In this document: in pieces, positions 56,054-64,000 of the stretch | Layout: the number at the start of each line of letters is the position of its first letter | Position numbering within the stretch: position 1 is the stretch's first letter | Notes under the pieces: model-generated | The model's database searches: none | What the model saw: the letters and a program-made list of their open reading frames with translations, nothing else | Told to the model about the DNA's origin: nothing | Program-made: the position numbers and the translations under genes | Source of the DNA: Bradyrhizobium sp. sGM-13 | GTDB taxonomy: Bacteria > Pseudomonadota > Alphaproteobacteria > Rhizobiales > Xanthobacteraceae | Direction of reading: 5' to 3' | NCBI RefSeq assembly: GCF_018398875.1 | Contig: NZ_JAGWDK010000006.1 | Span: 248,001-312,000, forward strand | DNA: 64,000 nucleotides

Positions 56054-57055
56054 TCACAGCATGCTGGGCAGCACGCGATCCGGCGGCTTATGGTTGTCGA
56101 GGAAGGTCCGGATGTTGATGATCACCTTCTCGCCCATCTCGACGCGGCCTTCGATGGTGGCGGAGCCCATATGCGGCAGCAGCGTCACCTTGCCGGCTTT
56201 CGCGAGCCGCACCAGTTTCGGATTGACCGCGGGCTCGTGCTCGTAGACGTCGAGCCCGGCGCCGCCGACGTCGCCGGCTTCGAGCAGCTTGATCAGCGTA
56301 TCCTCGTCGATCACGCCGCCGCGCGCGGTGTTGACGATATAGGCGTCCTTGCGGATCAGCTTGAGCCGCCGGGCCGACAACAGGTGATAGGTTGCCGGCG
56401 TGTGGGGACAGTTCACCGAGATGATGTCCATCCGCGCGAGCATCTGGTCGAGGCTTTCCCAATAGGTCGCGCCGAGTTCATCGGCGATAACAGGCGCCAC
56501 GGGGCGGCGGTTGTGATAGTGGATCTGCAGGCCGAAGGCGCGCGCGCGGCGAGCTACCGCCTGGCCGATGCGGCCCATGCCGATGATCCCGAGGCGCTTG
56601 CCGCCGATGCGATGGCCGAGCATCCAGGTCGGCGACCAGCCGGGCCAGTTCTTGCCGTCGGGGAGGATCGTTGCGCCTTCGATCAGGCGCCGCGGCACCG
56701 CGAGAATCAGCGCCATGGTCATGTCGGCGGTGTCTTCGGTCAGGACTTTCGGCGTGTTGGTCACCGTGATGCCGCGCGCATGTGCCGCCGTGACGTCGAT
56801 ATTGTCGACGCCGTTGCCGAAATTGGCGATCATGCGGAGCTTGCAGTCAGGGTGCTTGAGCATCTCCTCGCTGATCATGTCGGTGACGGTCGGCACCAGC
56901 ACGTCGGCCGAGCGGCTGGCTTCGGCAATCTGCTGCGGCGTCATCGGCATATCGTCGAGATTCAACCTCGCGTCGAACAGCTCGCGCATCCGGGTCTCGA
57001 TCGAGTCCGGCAATTTGCGAGTGACGACGACGAGAGGTTTTTTCTTGATCGACAT
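56054..57055 (-). CDS. 2-hydroxyacid dehydrogenase (glyoxylate/hydroxypyruvate reductase type)
   Basis: 333 aa D-isomer-specific dehydrogenase. NAD(P) loop LGIIGMGRIGQAVARRARAF; catalytic Arg in VNTARGGVIDEDTL, Glu in YEHEPAVNP and His in TLLPHMGSATIEGR. The sequence is closest to GyaR/D-glycerate dehydrogenase (ARGITVTNTPKVLTEDTADM). It would reduce glyoxylate or hydroxypyruvate. No serine-pathway gene is nearby; the assignment of substrate is by family only. Confidence 0.92.
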   Translation of the reverse strand: MSIKKKPLVVVTRKLPDSIETRMRELFDARLNLDDMPMTPQQIAEASRSADVLVPTVTDMISEEMLKHPDCKLRMIANFGNGVDNIDVTAAHARGITVTNTPKVLTEDTADMTMALILAVPRRLIEGATILPDGKNWPGWSPTWMLGHRIGGKRLGIIGMGRIGQAVARRARAFGLQIHYHNRRPVAPVIADELGATYWESLDQMLARMDIISVNCPHTPATYHLLSARRLKLIRKDAYIVNTARGGVIDEDTLIKLLEAGDVGGAGLDVYEHEPAVNPKLVRLAKAGKVTLLPHMGSATIEGRVEMGEKVIINIRTFLDNHKPPDRVLPSML

Positions 57056-57397
57056 GTCCTGCTCTCATGAGGGAGGTGCGCAGAGGCGCGCCGTTCAGAC
57101 CTCATTAACCCGGTTGTTCGACACTGCGATGGCCACGCGGTCTCGGTATCCGGCTGTTTGCTGAGGTTAAGTCCCTTGGGTTCCCCAATGCTTGCCTCGG
57201 ATTTTCGGCGGAAAATCCGGGCGTTCTGGTTCTAGGCGTTCCGTCCTCTCTATCAGAAGACCGGGCCAAGACAAGAACCCTCGGCTGTCGCAAGCCGGGT
57301 GCGGCCAAGGCGGGGCACGGGGTCTGGGTTTCAGGCGTTAGCGGGCGGTTCAACTCGGAGAGTTCGAGTTGGGTGTGGCTCGGCAGGAGACGGGTTG
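57056..57397. other. 342-bp spacer between divergent genes
   Basis: Two divergent promoters probably lie here. One clear stem-loop: GGATTTTC-GGCG-GAAAATCC (57199-57218, perfect 8 bp), and CAACTC/GAGTTG arms at 57351-57371 before the SH3 gene. No gene is supported. Confidence 0.5.
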
Positions 57398-57925
57398 ATG
57401 GCGTTGGGGCGTTTCTGTTCGGTAGCAGTGCTGGCGGCGTGCTGGCTTGTCGCTTCCGTCAGCACAGGGTTGTCGGCCAAGGATTCAGCCACCACCACGA
57501 GCGGCCTCCCGGTGCCACGCTATGTCAGCCTCAAATCCGATCATGTGAATGTGCGGGCCGGTCCTACCAAGGACAACGACGTCGCCTGGGTCTATACCCG
57601 CTCCGGCCTGCCGGTCGAAATCACCGCTGAGTTCGAGAACTGGCGGCGCGTGCGCGATTCCGAGGGCGCCGAGGGCTGGGTCTATCATTCGCTGCTGTCC
57701 GGCCGCCGCACTGCGGTCGTCACCATGAAGAGCAAGGACGAGTTGGCGTCGCTGTACGATAGTCCGGATCCAACCAGCGCAGTCGCCGCCCGCCTGCAGG
57801 CCGGCGTCGTCGCGCAAGTCAAGAAATGCGCCAATGGCTGGTGCCGCGTCGTCGGCAACGGCTTTGACGGCTGGATCGAGCAGCAGCGCCTATGGGGCGT
57901 GTATGCGGACGAGAGGGTGGATTGA
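57398..57925 (+). CDS. secreted SH3 domain protein (DUF1058 type)
   Basis: 175 aa from ATG 57398, behind CAGGAGACGGGTTG. The signal peptide covers about 1-27 (FCSVAVLAACWLVASVSTGL, SA). Two bacterial SH3-like units: VSLKSDHVNVRAGPTKDNDV with WVYTRSGLPVEI, and LASLYDSPDPTSAVAARLQA with WCRVVGNGFDGWIEQ. Such proteins bind peptidoglycan or act as periplasmic scaffolds. The role is unknown. A longer start at 57299 would remove the signal peptide from the N-terminus. Confidence 0.88.
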   Translation: MALGRFCSVAVLAACWLVASVSTGLSAKDSATTTSGLPVPRYVSLKSDHVNVRAGPTKDNDVAWVYTRSGLPVEITAEFENWRRVRDSEGAEGWVYHSLLSGRRTAVVTMKSKDELASLYDSPDPTSAVAARLQAGVVAQVKKCANGWCRVVGNGFDGWIEQQRLWGVYADERVD

Positions 57926-57932
57926 GGATGTT

Positions 57933-58052
57933 GGTGTCCCTGCGAACGCAGTGCCCCATACGCCGCGGCTTCTCAATAGGGCGGCGGGGCGATGCGCCTC
58001 CTCACAACATAGATTTGTGGTTATGGGGTCCCTGCGTTTTGCAGGGACGACA
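57933..58052. repeat. interspersed repeat, 'CGTCGTCCCGG' family, divergent copy 3
   Basis: GTGTCCCTGCGAACGCAG at the left and GGTCCCTGCGTTTTGCAGGGA with CGAC at the right; GTGGTTATGGGG inside as in other copies. It fills the gap between the convergent SH3 and irr genes and probably ends both transcripts. Confidence 0.75.
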
Positions 58053-58053
58053 G

Positions 58054-58563
58054 CTAGCGCTTCTTGCGCAGCCGCACGACCATGTCGACGCGGGCGATCT
58101 CGTAGCCCTCGGGCACGTCGGGCATCTTCGACAACACCAGGTGCGGATCGGGAATGTCGACCAGCTCGTGGTTGTTCTCGAGATAGAAGTGGTGATGCGC
58201 GGTGACGTTGGTGTCGAAATAGGTCTTGGTGCCGTCGACCGAGACCTGGCGCAACAGGCCGGCATCGGTGAGCTGATTAAGCGTGTTGTAGACGGTGGCC
58301 AGCGACACCGGAACCTTGGCAAGCGTCGCTTCTTCGTAGAGCATTTCCGCGGTCAGATGGCGGGCACCCTTGCCGAACAGCAGCCAGCCCAGCGCCATGC
58401 GCTGGCGGGTGGGCCGCAGACCCGCGGCCTGCAGCATTTCGTTGACGTCGTGCCAAGGACAGCCGGTCAACGAAGGCTGGTGTCCGGCGGCGCGGGCAGC
58501 CGGATCGATACCGTCGTCGTTCAGGGGCGAGGTTGGGTCGGTTCTGTCCACTTCGGGTACCAC
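58054..58563 (-). CDS. irr: Irr, Fur-family iron response regulator
   Basis: 169 aa if it starts at the GTG 58563; GTG 58551 (165 aa) and ATG 58620 (188 aa) are alternatives and none has a strong ribosome site. The length of Bradyrhizobium Irr (163 aa) favours a GTG. It matches Irr, not Fur: the haem regulatory motif GCPWHDVNE, then AAGLRPTRQRMALGWLLFGK, VSLATVYNTLNQLTDAG, and the His cluster AHHHFYLENN. Irr represses or activates iron and haem genes under iron limitation, and haem binding triggers its degradation. Confidence 0.93.
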   Translation of the reverse strand: MVPEVDRTDPTSPLNDDGIDPAARAAGHQPSLTGCPWHDVNEMLQAAGLRPTRQRMALGWLLFGKGARHLTAEMLYEEATLAKVPVSLATVYNTLNQLTDAGLLRQVSVDGTKTYFDTNVTAHHHFYLENNHELVDIPDPHLVLSKMPDVPEGYEIARVDMVVRLRKKR

Positions 58564-58880
58564 ACGCGCTAACTTGGGCAATATTCTTGCCCAATATAAA
58601 AGGAAATCAGGTAGATGCAAGTTTTTCGCAACTAGAACCGACCCAAGGTTAAGAGGAACCAGCGTGACTATGGGGCGTTTTAGCCCGTTCCAGCGCTTTG
58701 CCGGGCCGTAATGCCTATGTTACAGAGCGCGCGGACCACATATGCGATTTCGGCAGAGAGTCATGCCGATAGCACCCTAAGTAGCGCCAAATTGCGGGAA
58801 ACAAACGTTCTCCCGTGGGGAAACGGGTCCGGTTCGCTCAAAAGCGCTCCATCGGGACATCTAAGGTGAGGCTGAATACG
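58564..58880. other. irr-fabA divergent intergenic region
   Basis: 317 bp with promoters of both genes. It includes the palindrome at 58574-58594 and the leader of fabA (CCCGTGGGGAAACGGG, a small stem at about 58813-58828). No gene is supported here. I do not find a clear ICE motif. Confidence 0.5.
58574..58594. promoter_or_regulatory. inverted repeat upstream of irr
   Basis: TTGGGCAA-TATTC-TTGCCCAA, perfect 8-bp arms, centred 21 bp upstream of the GTG at 58563. It overlaps a TATATT element on the minus strand, so it may be a regulator site of irr. If irr starts at ATG 58620, it is inside the gene. Confidence 0.55.
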
Positions 58881-59405
58881 ATGCTGGATCGGCGCAGCGG
58901 TTATGAATACGAGGATTTGCTTGCCTGCGGCCGCGGCGAGATGTTCGGCCCCGGAAATGCGCAGCTACCGCTGCCGCCGATGTTGATGTTCGACCGCATC
59001 ACCGAGATCACCGACAAGGGCGGCGAGTTCGGCAAGGGCCTGATCCGCGCCGAACTCGATGTGAAGCCGGACCTGTGGTTTTTCGGCTGCCATTTCAAGA
59101 ATGACCCGGTGATGCCGGGCTGCCTTGGCCTGGACGCGATGTGGCAGATGGTCGGATTTTACCTCGGCTGGATCGGCGGCGAGGGACGCGGCCGGGCGCT
59201 GGGGCTCGGGGAATTGAAGTTCTCCGGACAGGTGCTGCCGAACGCCCGCAAGGTTGTGTACAACATCGACATGAAACGCGTGATGCGTTCAAAGCTGGTG
59301 CTCGGCGTCGGCGACGGCTGGCTTTCCATGGATGGCGAGATTATCTATCGCGCCAAGGATCTGAAGGTCGGGCTGTTCAAGCAGGGCTCCGCGCCGGGCG
59401 GCTGA
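58881..59405 (+). CDS. fabA: 3-hydroxydecanoyl-ACP dehydratase/isomerase FabA
   Basis: 174 aa from ATG 58881. Hot-dog fold with the catalytic His and the FabA marks [21 protein letters not shown] (His about 73, Asp about 87), [16 protein letters not shown] and [11 protein letters not shown]. It dehydrates 3-hydroxydecanoyl-ACP and isomerises the trans-2 to cis-3 bond, opening the way to unsaturated fatty acids. It is first in fabA-fabB-fabI. Confidence 0.98.
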   Translation: MLDRRSGYEYEDLLACGRGEMFGPGNAQLPLPPMLMFDRITEITDKGGEFGKGLIRAELDVKPDLWFFGCHFKNDPVMPGCLGLDAMWQMVGFYLGWIGGEGRGRALGLGELKFSGQVLPNARKVVYNIDMKRVMRSKLVLGVGDGWLSMDGEIIYRAKDLKVGLFKQGSAPGG

Positions 59406-59470
59406 GCAACGCGATCAAGCAGCAGCAACACACCTTCACAGAACAACGTAAACGGCGAGGCGAGGCGATC

Positions 59471-60694
59471 ATGAGGCGGGTTGTCATCACGGGGATGGGT
59501 ATCGTCTCATCCATCGGAAACAACACCCAGGAAGTGCTTGCGAGCCTTCGCGAGGCAAAATCCGGCATCACGCGTGCCGAAAAGCACGCCGAGCTCGGTT
59601 TTCGCTCGCAGGTGCAGGGCGCGCCAACGCTCAATCCCGCTGACGTCATCGATCGTCGCGCCATGCGATTCCTCGCCGAAGGAGCGGCTTGGAATCACGT
59701 CGCGATGGAGCAGGCGATCCGCGATTCCGGCCTTGAACCCAACGAAGTCTCCAATGAGCGCACCGGCATCATCATGGGGTCGGGCGGACCGTCGACGCGG
59801 ACGCTGGTGGAAGCGGCCGACATCGCGCGCACCAAGGGTCCGAAGCGGATCGGCCCGTTCGCGGTGCCGAAGGGCATGTCATCAACGGCCTCGGCGACAT
59901 TGGCGACCTGGTTCAAGATCAAGGGCGTGAACTATTCGATCTCGTCGGCCTGCGCGACCTCGAACCATTGCATCGGCAACGCCTATGAGACGATCCAGAT
60001 CGGCAAGCAGGATGTGATCTTCGCCGGCGGTTGCGAGGAGCTCGACTGGACCCTGTCGGTGCTGTTCGACGCCATGGGCGCAATGTCGTCCAAATACAAC
60101 GACACGCCGGCGACGGCCTCGCGCCCCTACGACATCAGCCGCGATGGCTTTGTGATCGCGGGCGGAGCTGGAGTGGTGGTGCTGGAAGAGCTCGAACGTG
60201 CCAAGGCTCGCGGCGCACGCATTTACGGCGAACTGGTCGGCTATGGCGCGACGTCGGACGGTTACGACATGGTGGCGCCGTCGGGCGAAGGCGCCGAGCG
60301 CTGCATGCGCATGGCGATCTCGACGGTGAAGACGCCGATCGACTACATCAATCCGCACGCCACCTCGACGCCGGCCGGCGATCCACCGGAGATCGAGGCG
60401 ATCCGAAAGGTGTTCGGCACCGGTGACAAGTGCCCGCCGATCTCGGCGACCAAGGCGTTGACCGGCCATTCGCTCGGCGCCACCGGCGTGCAGGAGGCGA
60501 TCTATTCGCTCCTGATGCTGAACAACGGCTTCGTCTGCGAGAGCGCCCATATCACCGAACTCGATCCGGTGTTTGCCGATATGCCGATCGTGCGCAAGCG
60601 CATCGACAACGCCAAGCTAGGCACCGTGCTGTCGAACTCCTTCGGTTTCGGCGGCACCAACGCCACGCTGGTGTTCAAGCGGCTGGATGCGTGA
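59471..60694 (+). CDS. fabB: 3-oxoacyl-ACP synthase I (FabB)
   Basis: 407 aa from ATG 59471 (GGCGAGGCGAGGCGATC upstream); the frame is open much further up inside fabA. Cys-His-His triad: [52 protein letters not shown] at the start. It elongates the cis-3-decenoyl-ACP made by FabA. It lies 65 bp after fabA in the conserved pair. Confidence 0.98.
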   Translation: MRRVVITGMGIVSSIGNNTQEVLASLREAKSGITRAEKHAELGFRSQVQGAPTLNPADVIDRRAMRFLAEGAAWNHVAMEQAIRDSGLEPNEVSNERTGIIMGSGGPSTRTLVEAADIARTKGPKRIGPFAVPKGMSSTASATLATWFKIKGVNYSISSACATSNHCIGNAYETIQIGKQDVIFAGGCEELDWTLSVLFDAMGAMSSKYNDTPATASRPYDISRDGFVIAGGAGVVVLEELERAKARGARIYGELVGYGATSDGYDMVAPSGEGAERCMRMAISTVKTPIDYINPHATSTPAGDPPEIEAIRKVFGTGDKCPPISATKALTGHSLGATGVQEAIYSLLMLNNGFVCESAHITELDPVFADMPIVRKRIDNAKLGTVLSNSFGFGGTNATLVFKRLDA

Positions 60695-60699
60695 TGTAC

Positions 60700-60803
60700 T
60701 CGTCATGCCCCGCGAAGGCGGGGCATCCAGTACGCCGCGGCCTCTCGGCTAAATCACTGACCCCTCTGGAATACTGGATCACCCGCATTCGCGGTTGATG
60801 ACG
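60700..60803. repeat. interspersed repeat, 'CGTCATGCCCCGCGAAGG' family
   Basis: CGTCATGCCCCGCGAAGGCG on the left and CCGCATTCGCGGTTGATGACG on the right are inverted ends; CATCCAGTACG and ATACTGGATC form an inner inverted pair. It sits between fabB and fabI, inside an otherwise tight operon. Confidence 0.8.
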
Positions 60804-60829
60804 TCGAAGACAATGGGAGCGAGCGTACG

Positions 60830-61630
60830 ATGCAAGACCTGATGAAAGGCAAGCGCGGGCTGATCATGGGCGTCGCCAATGATCATTCGATCGCCTGGGG
60901 CATCGCGAAGGCGCTTCACGCGCAGGGCGCCGAGCTCGCCTTCACCTATCAGGGCGAGGCGCTCGGCAAACGTGTCAAGCCGCTGGCGCAATCGCTCGGC
61001 GTCGATACGGTGCTGTCGTGCGACGTCGAAGACCTTGCCAGCGTCGATTCGGTTTTCTCGGCGCTGAAGGCCAAATGGGACGGGCTCGACTTTCTCGTCC
61101 ACGCGATTGCGTTCTCCGACAAGAATGAGTTGAAGGGGCGCTATGCTGATACCACGCGCGAGAACTTTTCGCGCACCATGCTGATCTCCTGCTTTTCGTT
61201 CACCGAAATCGCCAAGCGCGCCGCCGAGCTGATGCCCGAGACCGGTGGCTCCATGATCACGCTGACCTTCGGCGGATCGGTGCGCGTGATGCCGAATTAC
61301 AACGTGATGGGTGTGGCGAAAGCGGCGCTGGAAGCATCAGTACGCTATCTCGCCGCCGACTTCGGCCCGCGCAAGATCCGCATCAATTCGATCTCGGCCG
61401 GCCCGGTGCGCACGCTGGCCGGTTCCGGCATCGGCGATGCGCGCGCGATGTTCGCCTTCCAGCAGAAGCACTCGCCGCTTGGCCGCGGCGTGACGCTGGA
61501 AGAGCTCGGCGGCTCGGCGCTCTATCTGTTGTCCGATCTGTCAGGCGGTGTCACCGGCGAAATCCACTACGTCGATTCCGGTTACAACGTGATCTCGATG
61601 CCGCGGCCCGAAGAATTGAAAGCGGAGTAG
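60830..61630 (+). CDS. fabI: enoyl-ACP reductase FabI
   Basis: 266 aa SDR enzyme. NADH site GVANDHSIAWGIAKAL, catalytic Tyr-x6-Lys as YNVMGVAKAALEAS, and SISAGPVRTLAGSGI as in FabI1. It completes each elongation cycle by reducing the trans-2 bond and is the target of triclosan-type inhibitors. Starts 135 bp after fabB, with the repeat between. Confidence 0.97.
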   Translation: MQDLMKGKRGLIMGVANDHSIAWGIAKALHAQGAELAFTYQGEALGKRVKPLAQSLGVDTVLSCDVEDLASVDSVFSALKAKWDGLDFLVHAIAFSDKNELKGRYADTTRENFSRTMLISCFSFTEIAKRAAELMPETGGSMITLTFGGSVRVMPNYNVMGVAKAALEASVRYLAADFGPRKIRINSISAGPVRTLAGSGIGDARAMFAFQQKHSPLGRGVTLEELGGSALYLLSDLSGGVTGEIHYVDSGYNVISMPRPEELKAE

Positions 61631-61653
61631 AGCTGCCAACACACAGTAGATTC

Positions 61654-61742
61654 GTAGGGCGGGCAACTCGAAGCGTGCCCATCATTTCACGCGCGGAATG
61701 CTAGACGGTGGGCACGTCGCTGCGCTCCTTTGCCCACCCTAC
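61654..61742. repeat. interspersed repeat, 'GTAGGGTGGGCAAAG' family, copy 2
   Basis: Starts GTAGGGCGGGCAA and ends CTTTGCCCACCCTAC; inner GTGCCCATCATT/GGTGGGCAC. It sits in the gap between fabI and gst, which converge, and could end both transcripts. Confidence 0.85.
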
Positions 61743-61758
61743 GACCGCTACGACCGCC

Positions 61759-62355
61759 TCACCCCGCCGCGATCTTCTCCGCGCGCTGAAAGGCCGGACG
61801 CGCCGCGCAGCGGTCGATATAAGCGTCGAATGACGGCCGTGGCGGCACCATCTTGAACATCCGTACCGCAAAATTCAGCCCCGAGCCGAGCATGATGTCG
61901 GCGGCGGAGAATTTCTCTCCGAGAATCCAAGGGCCCTTCTGCAGGGCGGCATCGAGCACGTCAAATGTCTGGGTCGCACTGCCCCACGCCGCCGTGCTCG
62001 ACGGCACCTCCAGCTTCGTGAAGAGCTGGATCAGCGCCGGTTCGATGCAGCTCGGCGAGAAGAACAGCCACTGCAGGTATCTTGCGCGCAGCGGATCGGT
62101 GGCGGCCGGCGCAAGGTCGGTTTCCGGATAGCGGTCGGCGATGTAGGCGCAGATCGCGGCCGCTTCCCCGAGCGCGGCGTCGCCGTCCTTCAATCCCGGC
62201 ACCTTGCCCATCGGATTGATCGCTAGATACTCCGGCGCCTTCTGCGCGCCCGTGGTGATGTCGGTGAGCACGCGCTCGTAAGGTAATCCGGTTTCTTCCA
62301 GGAGCCAGATGGCGGAGAACGAGCGCGAGCGGGGCGACCAATAGAGCTTTATCAT
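61759..62355 (-). CDS. glutathione S-transferase family protein
   Basis: 198 aa from ATG 62355 (a longer frame from 62412 is less likely). Thioredoxin-like N-domain: LYWSPRSRSFSAIWLLEETG, with Ser-type catalytic region, PMGKVPGLKDGD and ALGEAAAICAYIADRYPETD for the glutathione site. The C-terminal all-helix domain has PWILGEKFSAADIMLG. It conjugates glutathione or reduces peroxides; substrate unknown. Similar to Beta/YfcF-like bacterial GSTs. Confidence 0.9.
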   Translation of the reverse strand: MIKLYWSPRSRSFSAIWLLEETGLPYERVLTDITTGAQKAPEYLAINPMGKVPGLKDGDAALGEAAAICAYIADRYPETDLAPAATDPLRARYLQWLFFSPSCIEPALIQLFTKLEVPSSTAAWGSATQTFDVLDAALQKGPWILGEKFSAADIMLGSGLNFAVRMFKMVPPRPSFDAYIDRCAARPAFQRAEKIAAG

Positions 62356-62439
62356 CAGACGTTTCCTTTTCGGATCAATTGCGAATGTCGCGTAGGATTG
62401 CGTCAACGTCACGACTGGCCGTGGAATGATACCAGAGCG

Positions 62440-63279
62440 TCAGCTCAGCGTTGCTCTGTAAGCATCGCTGGTATGGTCTGGTCTAGGCTTGCCGCCAGCA
62501 AGGCCCGAACGCCATCGCCGCAAGGCTGGATTGCTGGCTGCTTCCGCCGGAACCGCCGGGAAAGATCCCTCCTCCAACTTGCGACTAGGTCCATGAATAG
62601 GATTCAAACCCAGCCCGCGTGAGAGCAGAGATTCGTCGCCAGTTGACGCCGCGGCCCGCTTGATGGTCGAAAAATTCTCTCCGTCAAGCACGAGGATATA
62701 GGTCAGAGCGAACAAGTAGTTTCGGCCGGCCCAGCCGACGATTCCGATACCGCGTACGTTCTGGTTGGTGTTGCTGAACTGACTGCTGGACCGCTGCACC
62801 AGGATATACCGTTTGCAGTGGATGCCGGCCGCGCTCTGCCGCACGGCGGCAACCAGCTCTGCGTTGGTGTCGCGAAACAGCGCGGACACCCCTCCCTGAC
62901 GCTCGATCGCCGCGAACGCGTCCTTGGCGGCCGTGATTTTCCGAACCGAGACTCCGGGCGCGGCGGCGCGAATTCGCGCGACGGCGAGGTCGTCGAGACC
63001 CCAGCCGCTGGTCGGCACCTCTTGGTATTTGTTGCCGAATACTATAAGGCCGACCTTCTGCACGACGAAGGCATCGCCGATGACCGGAATGACGCCGATC
63101 TGGCACGGACCGCTTTCAGCGGGCGCGGCCGGCTTGGCGCCGTTTTTGGCTTTGGGCGTGGACCTCTTCGCAGCAGGTGCACCGGTTTGGGTCGTCGCTC
63201 CCTGTGGCGACGGGGTTTGTGCCGATGCGGAAATTATGAAGCACGAAAAGAAAATCGCGGCGGTGAATACTCTAACCAT
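62440..63279 (-). CDS. secreted protein of unknown function
   Basis: 279 aa from ATG 63279; a start at 63306 is possible and the frame runs on to 63759. A signal peptide (RVFTAAIFFSCFIISASAQT) precedes a Thr/Ala/Lys/Pro-rich linker (about 25-60) and then a globular part: CQIGVIPVIGDAFVVQKVG, WGLDDLAVARIRAAAP, KRYILVQRSSSQF and NYLFALTYILVLDGENFS. I do not recognise the family. Two cysteines (CQIG and HCKRY) may form a disulfide. The tail is Ser/Ala/Pro-rich (FPAVPAEAASNP). It stands alone between gst and a GNAT gene, both also on the minus strand. Confidence 0.65.
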   Translation of the reverse strand: MVRVFTAAIFFSCFIISASAQTPSPQGATTQTGAPAAKRSTPKAKNGAKPAAPAESGPCQIGVIPVIGDAFVVQKVGLIVFGNKYQEVPTSGWGLDDLAVARIRAAAPGVSVRKITAAKDAFAAIERQGGVSALFRDTNAELVAAVRQSAAGIHCKRYILVQRSSSQFSNTNQNVRGIGIVGWAGRNYLFALTYILVLDGENFSTIKRAAASTGDESLLSRGLGLNPIHGPSRKLEEGSFPAVPAEAASNPALRRWRSGLAGGKPRPDHTSDAYRATLS

Positions 63280-63374
63280 ACAAACTCGGTAAAGTGCGGG
63301 GTGCATCGGGGCATTTGCGAAACTAGAACGTGCGGGAGCGATGCGCAAGGCGAAGGTGCTTCGCACTCCTCGGA

Positions 63375-63830
63375 TCAGTCGCTCTTCTTCCATCGGTAGT
63401 GCTTCATCACGCGGCCCGTCAACGGCTCGACCTCTTCCTTCTCGAACACAAAGCCTTCGCGCTCGTACCAGCGCCAAGCCCTTTCGTTCTCGCGCACGCA
63501 GCGCAGCCAGATTGCGTCCGGCAGATGTTTGCGCGTAAAGGCGAGCAGTTGGCGTCCGACGCTGTTGCCCTGATACTCCGGCGCGACGAACAACTGGTCG
63601 AGATAGCGATCTGAAAGATGCAACGCGAGCATTGCCGCCAATTTGCCGCTGTCGTCGGCGACGTAAAGGCTGCAGCCCTTCTCCACCTCCATCGGGACAC
63701 GCGCGCGCAATTTTGCCAGCAGGGCGCCGCTGGCATCTTCCAATCCGGTCGAGACCCAACTGTCCATCCAGACCCCGGCGATGGGGTCATATTCGTCTGG
63801 TCGGGCGAGGCGGATGATGATTTGTGACAC
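63375..63830 (-). CDS. GNAT family N-acetyltransferase
   Basis: 151 aa. Acetyl-CoA loop in LDQLFVAPEYQGNSVGRQLL (Q/RxxGxG-like as QGNSVG), followed by LRCVRENERAWRWYEREGFV, the normal beta4-alpha4 end of GNAT. The N-terminus has IRLARPDEYDPIAGVW. Small-molecule acetylation is likely; the acceptor is unknown. It is 28 bp downstream of an OxyR-like gene at the window edge. Confidence 0.9.
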   Translation of the reverse strand: MSQIIIRLARPDEYDPIAGVWMDSWVSTGLEDASGALLAKLRARVPMEVEKGCSLYVADDSGKLAAMLALHLSDRYLDQLFVAPEYQGNSVGRQLLAFTRKHLPDAIWLRCVRENERAWRWYEREGFVFEKEEVEPLTGRVMKHYRWKKSD

Positions 63831-63857
63831 GCCGATACTCCCGAGGCGCCCGGCTCG

Positions 63858-63998
63858 TCAGGTCCGCGCTTTCCGTGGTGACGATCCCGTCTTGCGCTGT
63901 TCGCGCAATGCGTCGGCGGCGAGGCAGACCACCTCGGAGATTTGCTGGAGCTGTCCGGCGAGCGGGCTCGTCTTGCGCCAGACCATGCCGATGGTTCG
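63858..63998 (-). CDS. LysR family regulator, OxyR-like (C-terminal end only)
   Basis: 46 codons of the 3' end; the gene continues past the window. RTIGMVWRKTSPLAGQLQQI resembles the last strand and helix of OxyR and related LysR regulators (RTIGLVxRxxSPL in OxyR). The basic tail KTGSSPRKART is free. The OxyR assignment is inferred from this short segment only. Confidence 0.6.
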   Translation of the reverse strand, partial: RTIGMVWRKTSPLAGQLQQISEVVCLAADALREQRKTGSSPRKART

Positions 63999-64000
63999 CG

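Noticed and set aside
57299..57397. Longer N-terminus for the SH3 protein
   Set aside because: It would put 33 Arg/Gly-rich residues ahead of a clear signal peptide.

Overview
The window is a stretch of core chromosome from an alphaproteobacterium of the order Hyphomicrobiales, most likely Bradyrhizobium or a very close relative. The basis is high GC, the gene order (lptC-lptA-lptB-rpoN-hpf-ptsN; divL/tsaE-amgK/murU/addB/addA/trxA; irr next to fabA-fabB-fabI), the FYDLN-acid protein, and short interspersed repeats whose read-through gives the tail VVPAKRSASRDP. The genus is an inference; no rRNA is present. I see no transposase, prophage, CRISPR array or plasmid replication gene.

Layout. 1-7.2 kb: end of lptC, lptA, lptB (lipopolysaccharide export), rpoN (sigma-54), hpf (ribosome hibernation), ptsN (nitrogen PTS) and a chemoreceptor. 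7.2-8.3 kb: a DUF1150 gene and a small heat-shock gene behind a likely ROSE RNA thermometer. 8.4-12.7 kb: ugpB-A-E-C, a glycerol-3-phosphate-type importer with a possible Pho box. 12.8-15.5 kb: a CoA-transferase, the divergent ohr/ohrR peroxide pair with two palindromic operators, and a GIY-YIG protein. 15.7-28 kb: tRNA-Ala(GGC), aroA-cmk-rpsA, sppA-ihfB-lapA, trpF-trpB-trpA, accD-folC. 28-31.4 kb: phosphoesterase, methyltransferase, DUF2231 protein, ATP-dependent DNA ligase. 31.4-44.2 kb (all minus): trxA, addA, addB, murU, a PilZ gene, a tsaE-amgK fusion and a DivL-type kinase. 44.4-48.7 kb (minus): dut, coaBC, ubiB, ubiE. 48.8-64 kb: mutM, GNAT, a ParA-type ATPase, a degenerate trypsin-fold protein, a MoeB/ThiF-like gene, an aldo/keto reductase divergent from a LysR gene, a hydroxyacid dehydrogenase, an SH3 protein, irr, fabA-fabB-fabI, a GST, a secreted unknown, a GNAT and the end of an OxyR-like gene.

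How they work together. Three themes dominate: envelope (LPS export, peptidoglycan recycling by AmgK and MurU, type II fatty acid synthesis), genome upkeep (AddAB, MutM, Dut, DNA ligase, IHF) and cell-cycle or stress control (DivL, OhrR, Irr, RpoN, ROSE, HPF). Many neighbours overlap by ATGA or GTGA, pointing to translational coupling.

Most notable. CoaBC carries an N-terminal ribbon-helix-helix domain like FitA antitoxins, and two TGCTAGCA palindromes lie just upstream of its start. This suggests a coenzyme A enzyme that represses its own gene, and it is the best candidate for an undescribed system here. Also notable are the DivL tyrosine in place of the phospho-accepting histidine, joined by ATGA overlap to TsaE-AmgK; a trypsin-fold protein without its catalytic histidine; an AddB in which I find no cysteine; zinc-ligand loss in AccD and the MoeB-like protein; and interspersed repeats that supply the C-termini of two proteins. 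All calls come from reading the sequence; no database search was run.
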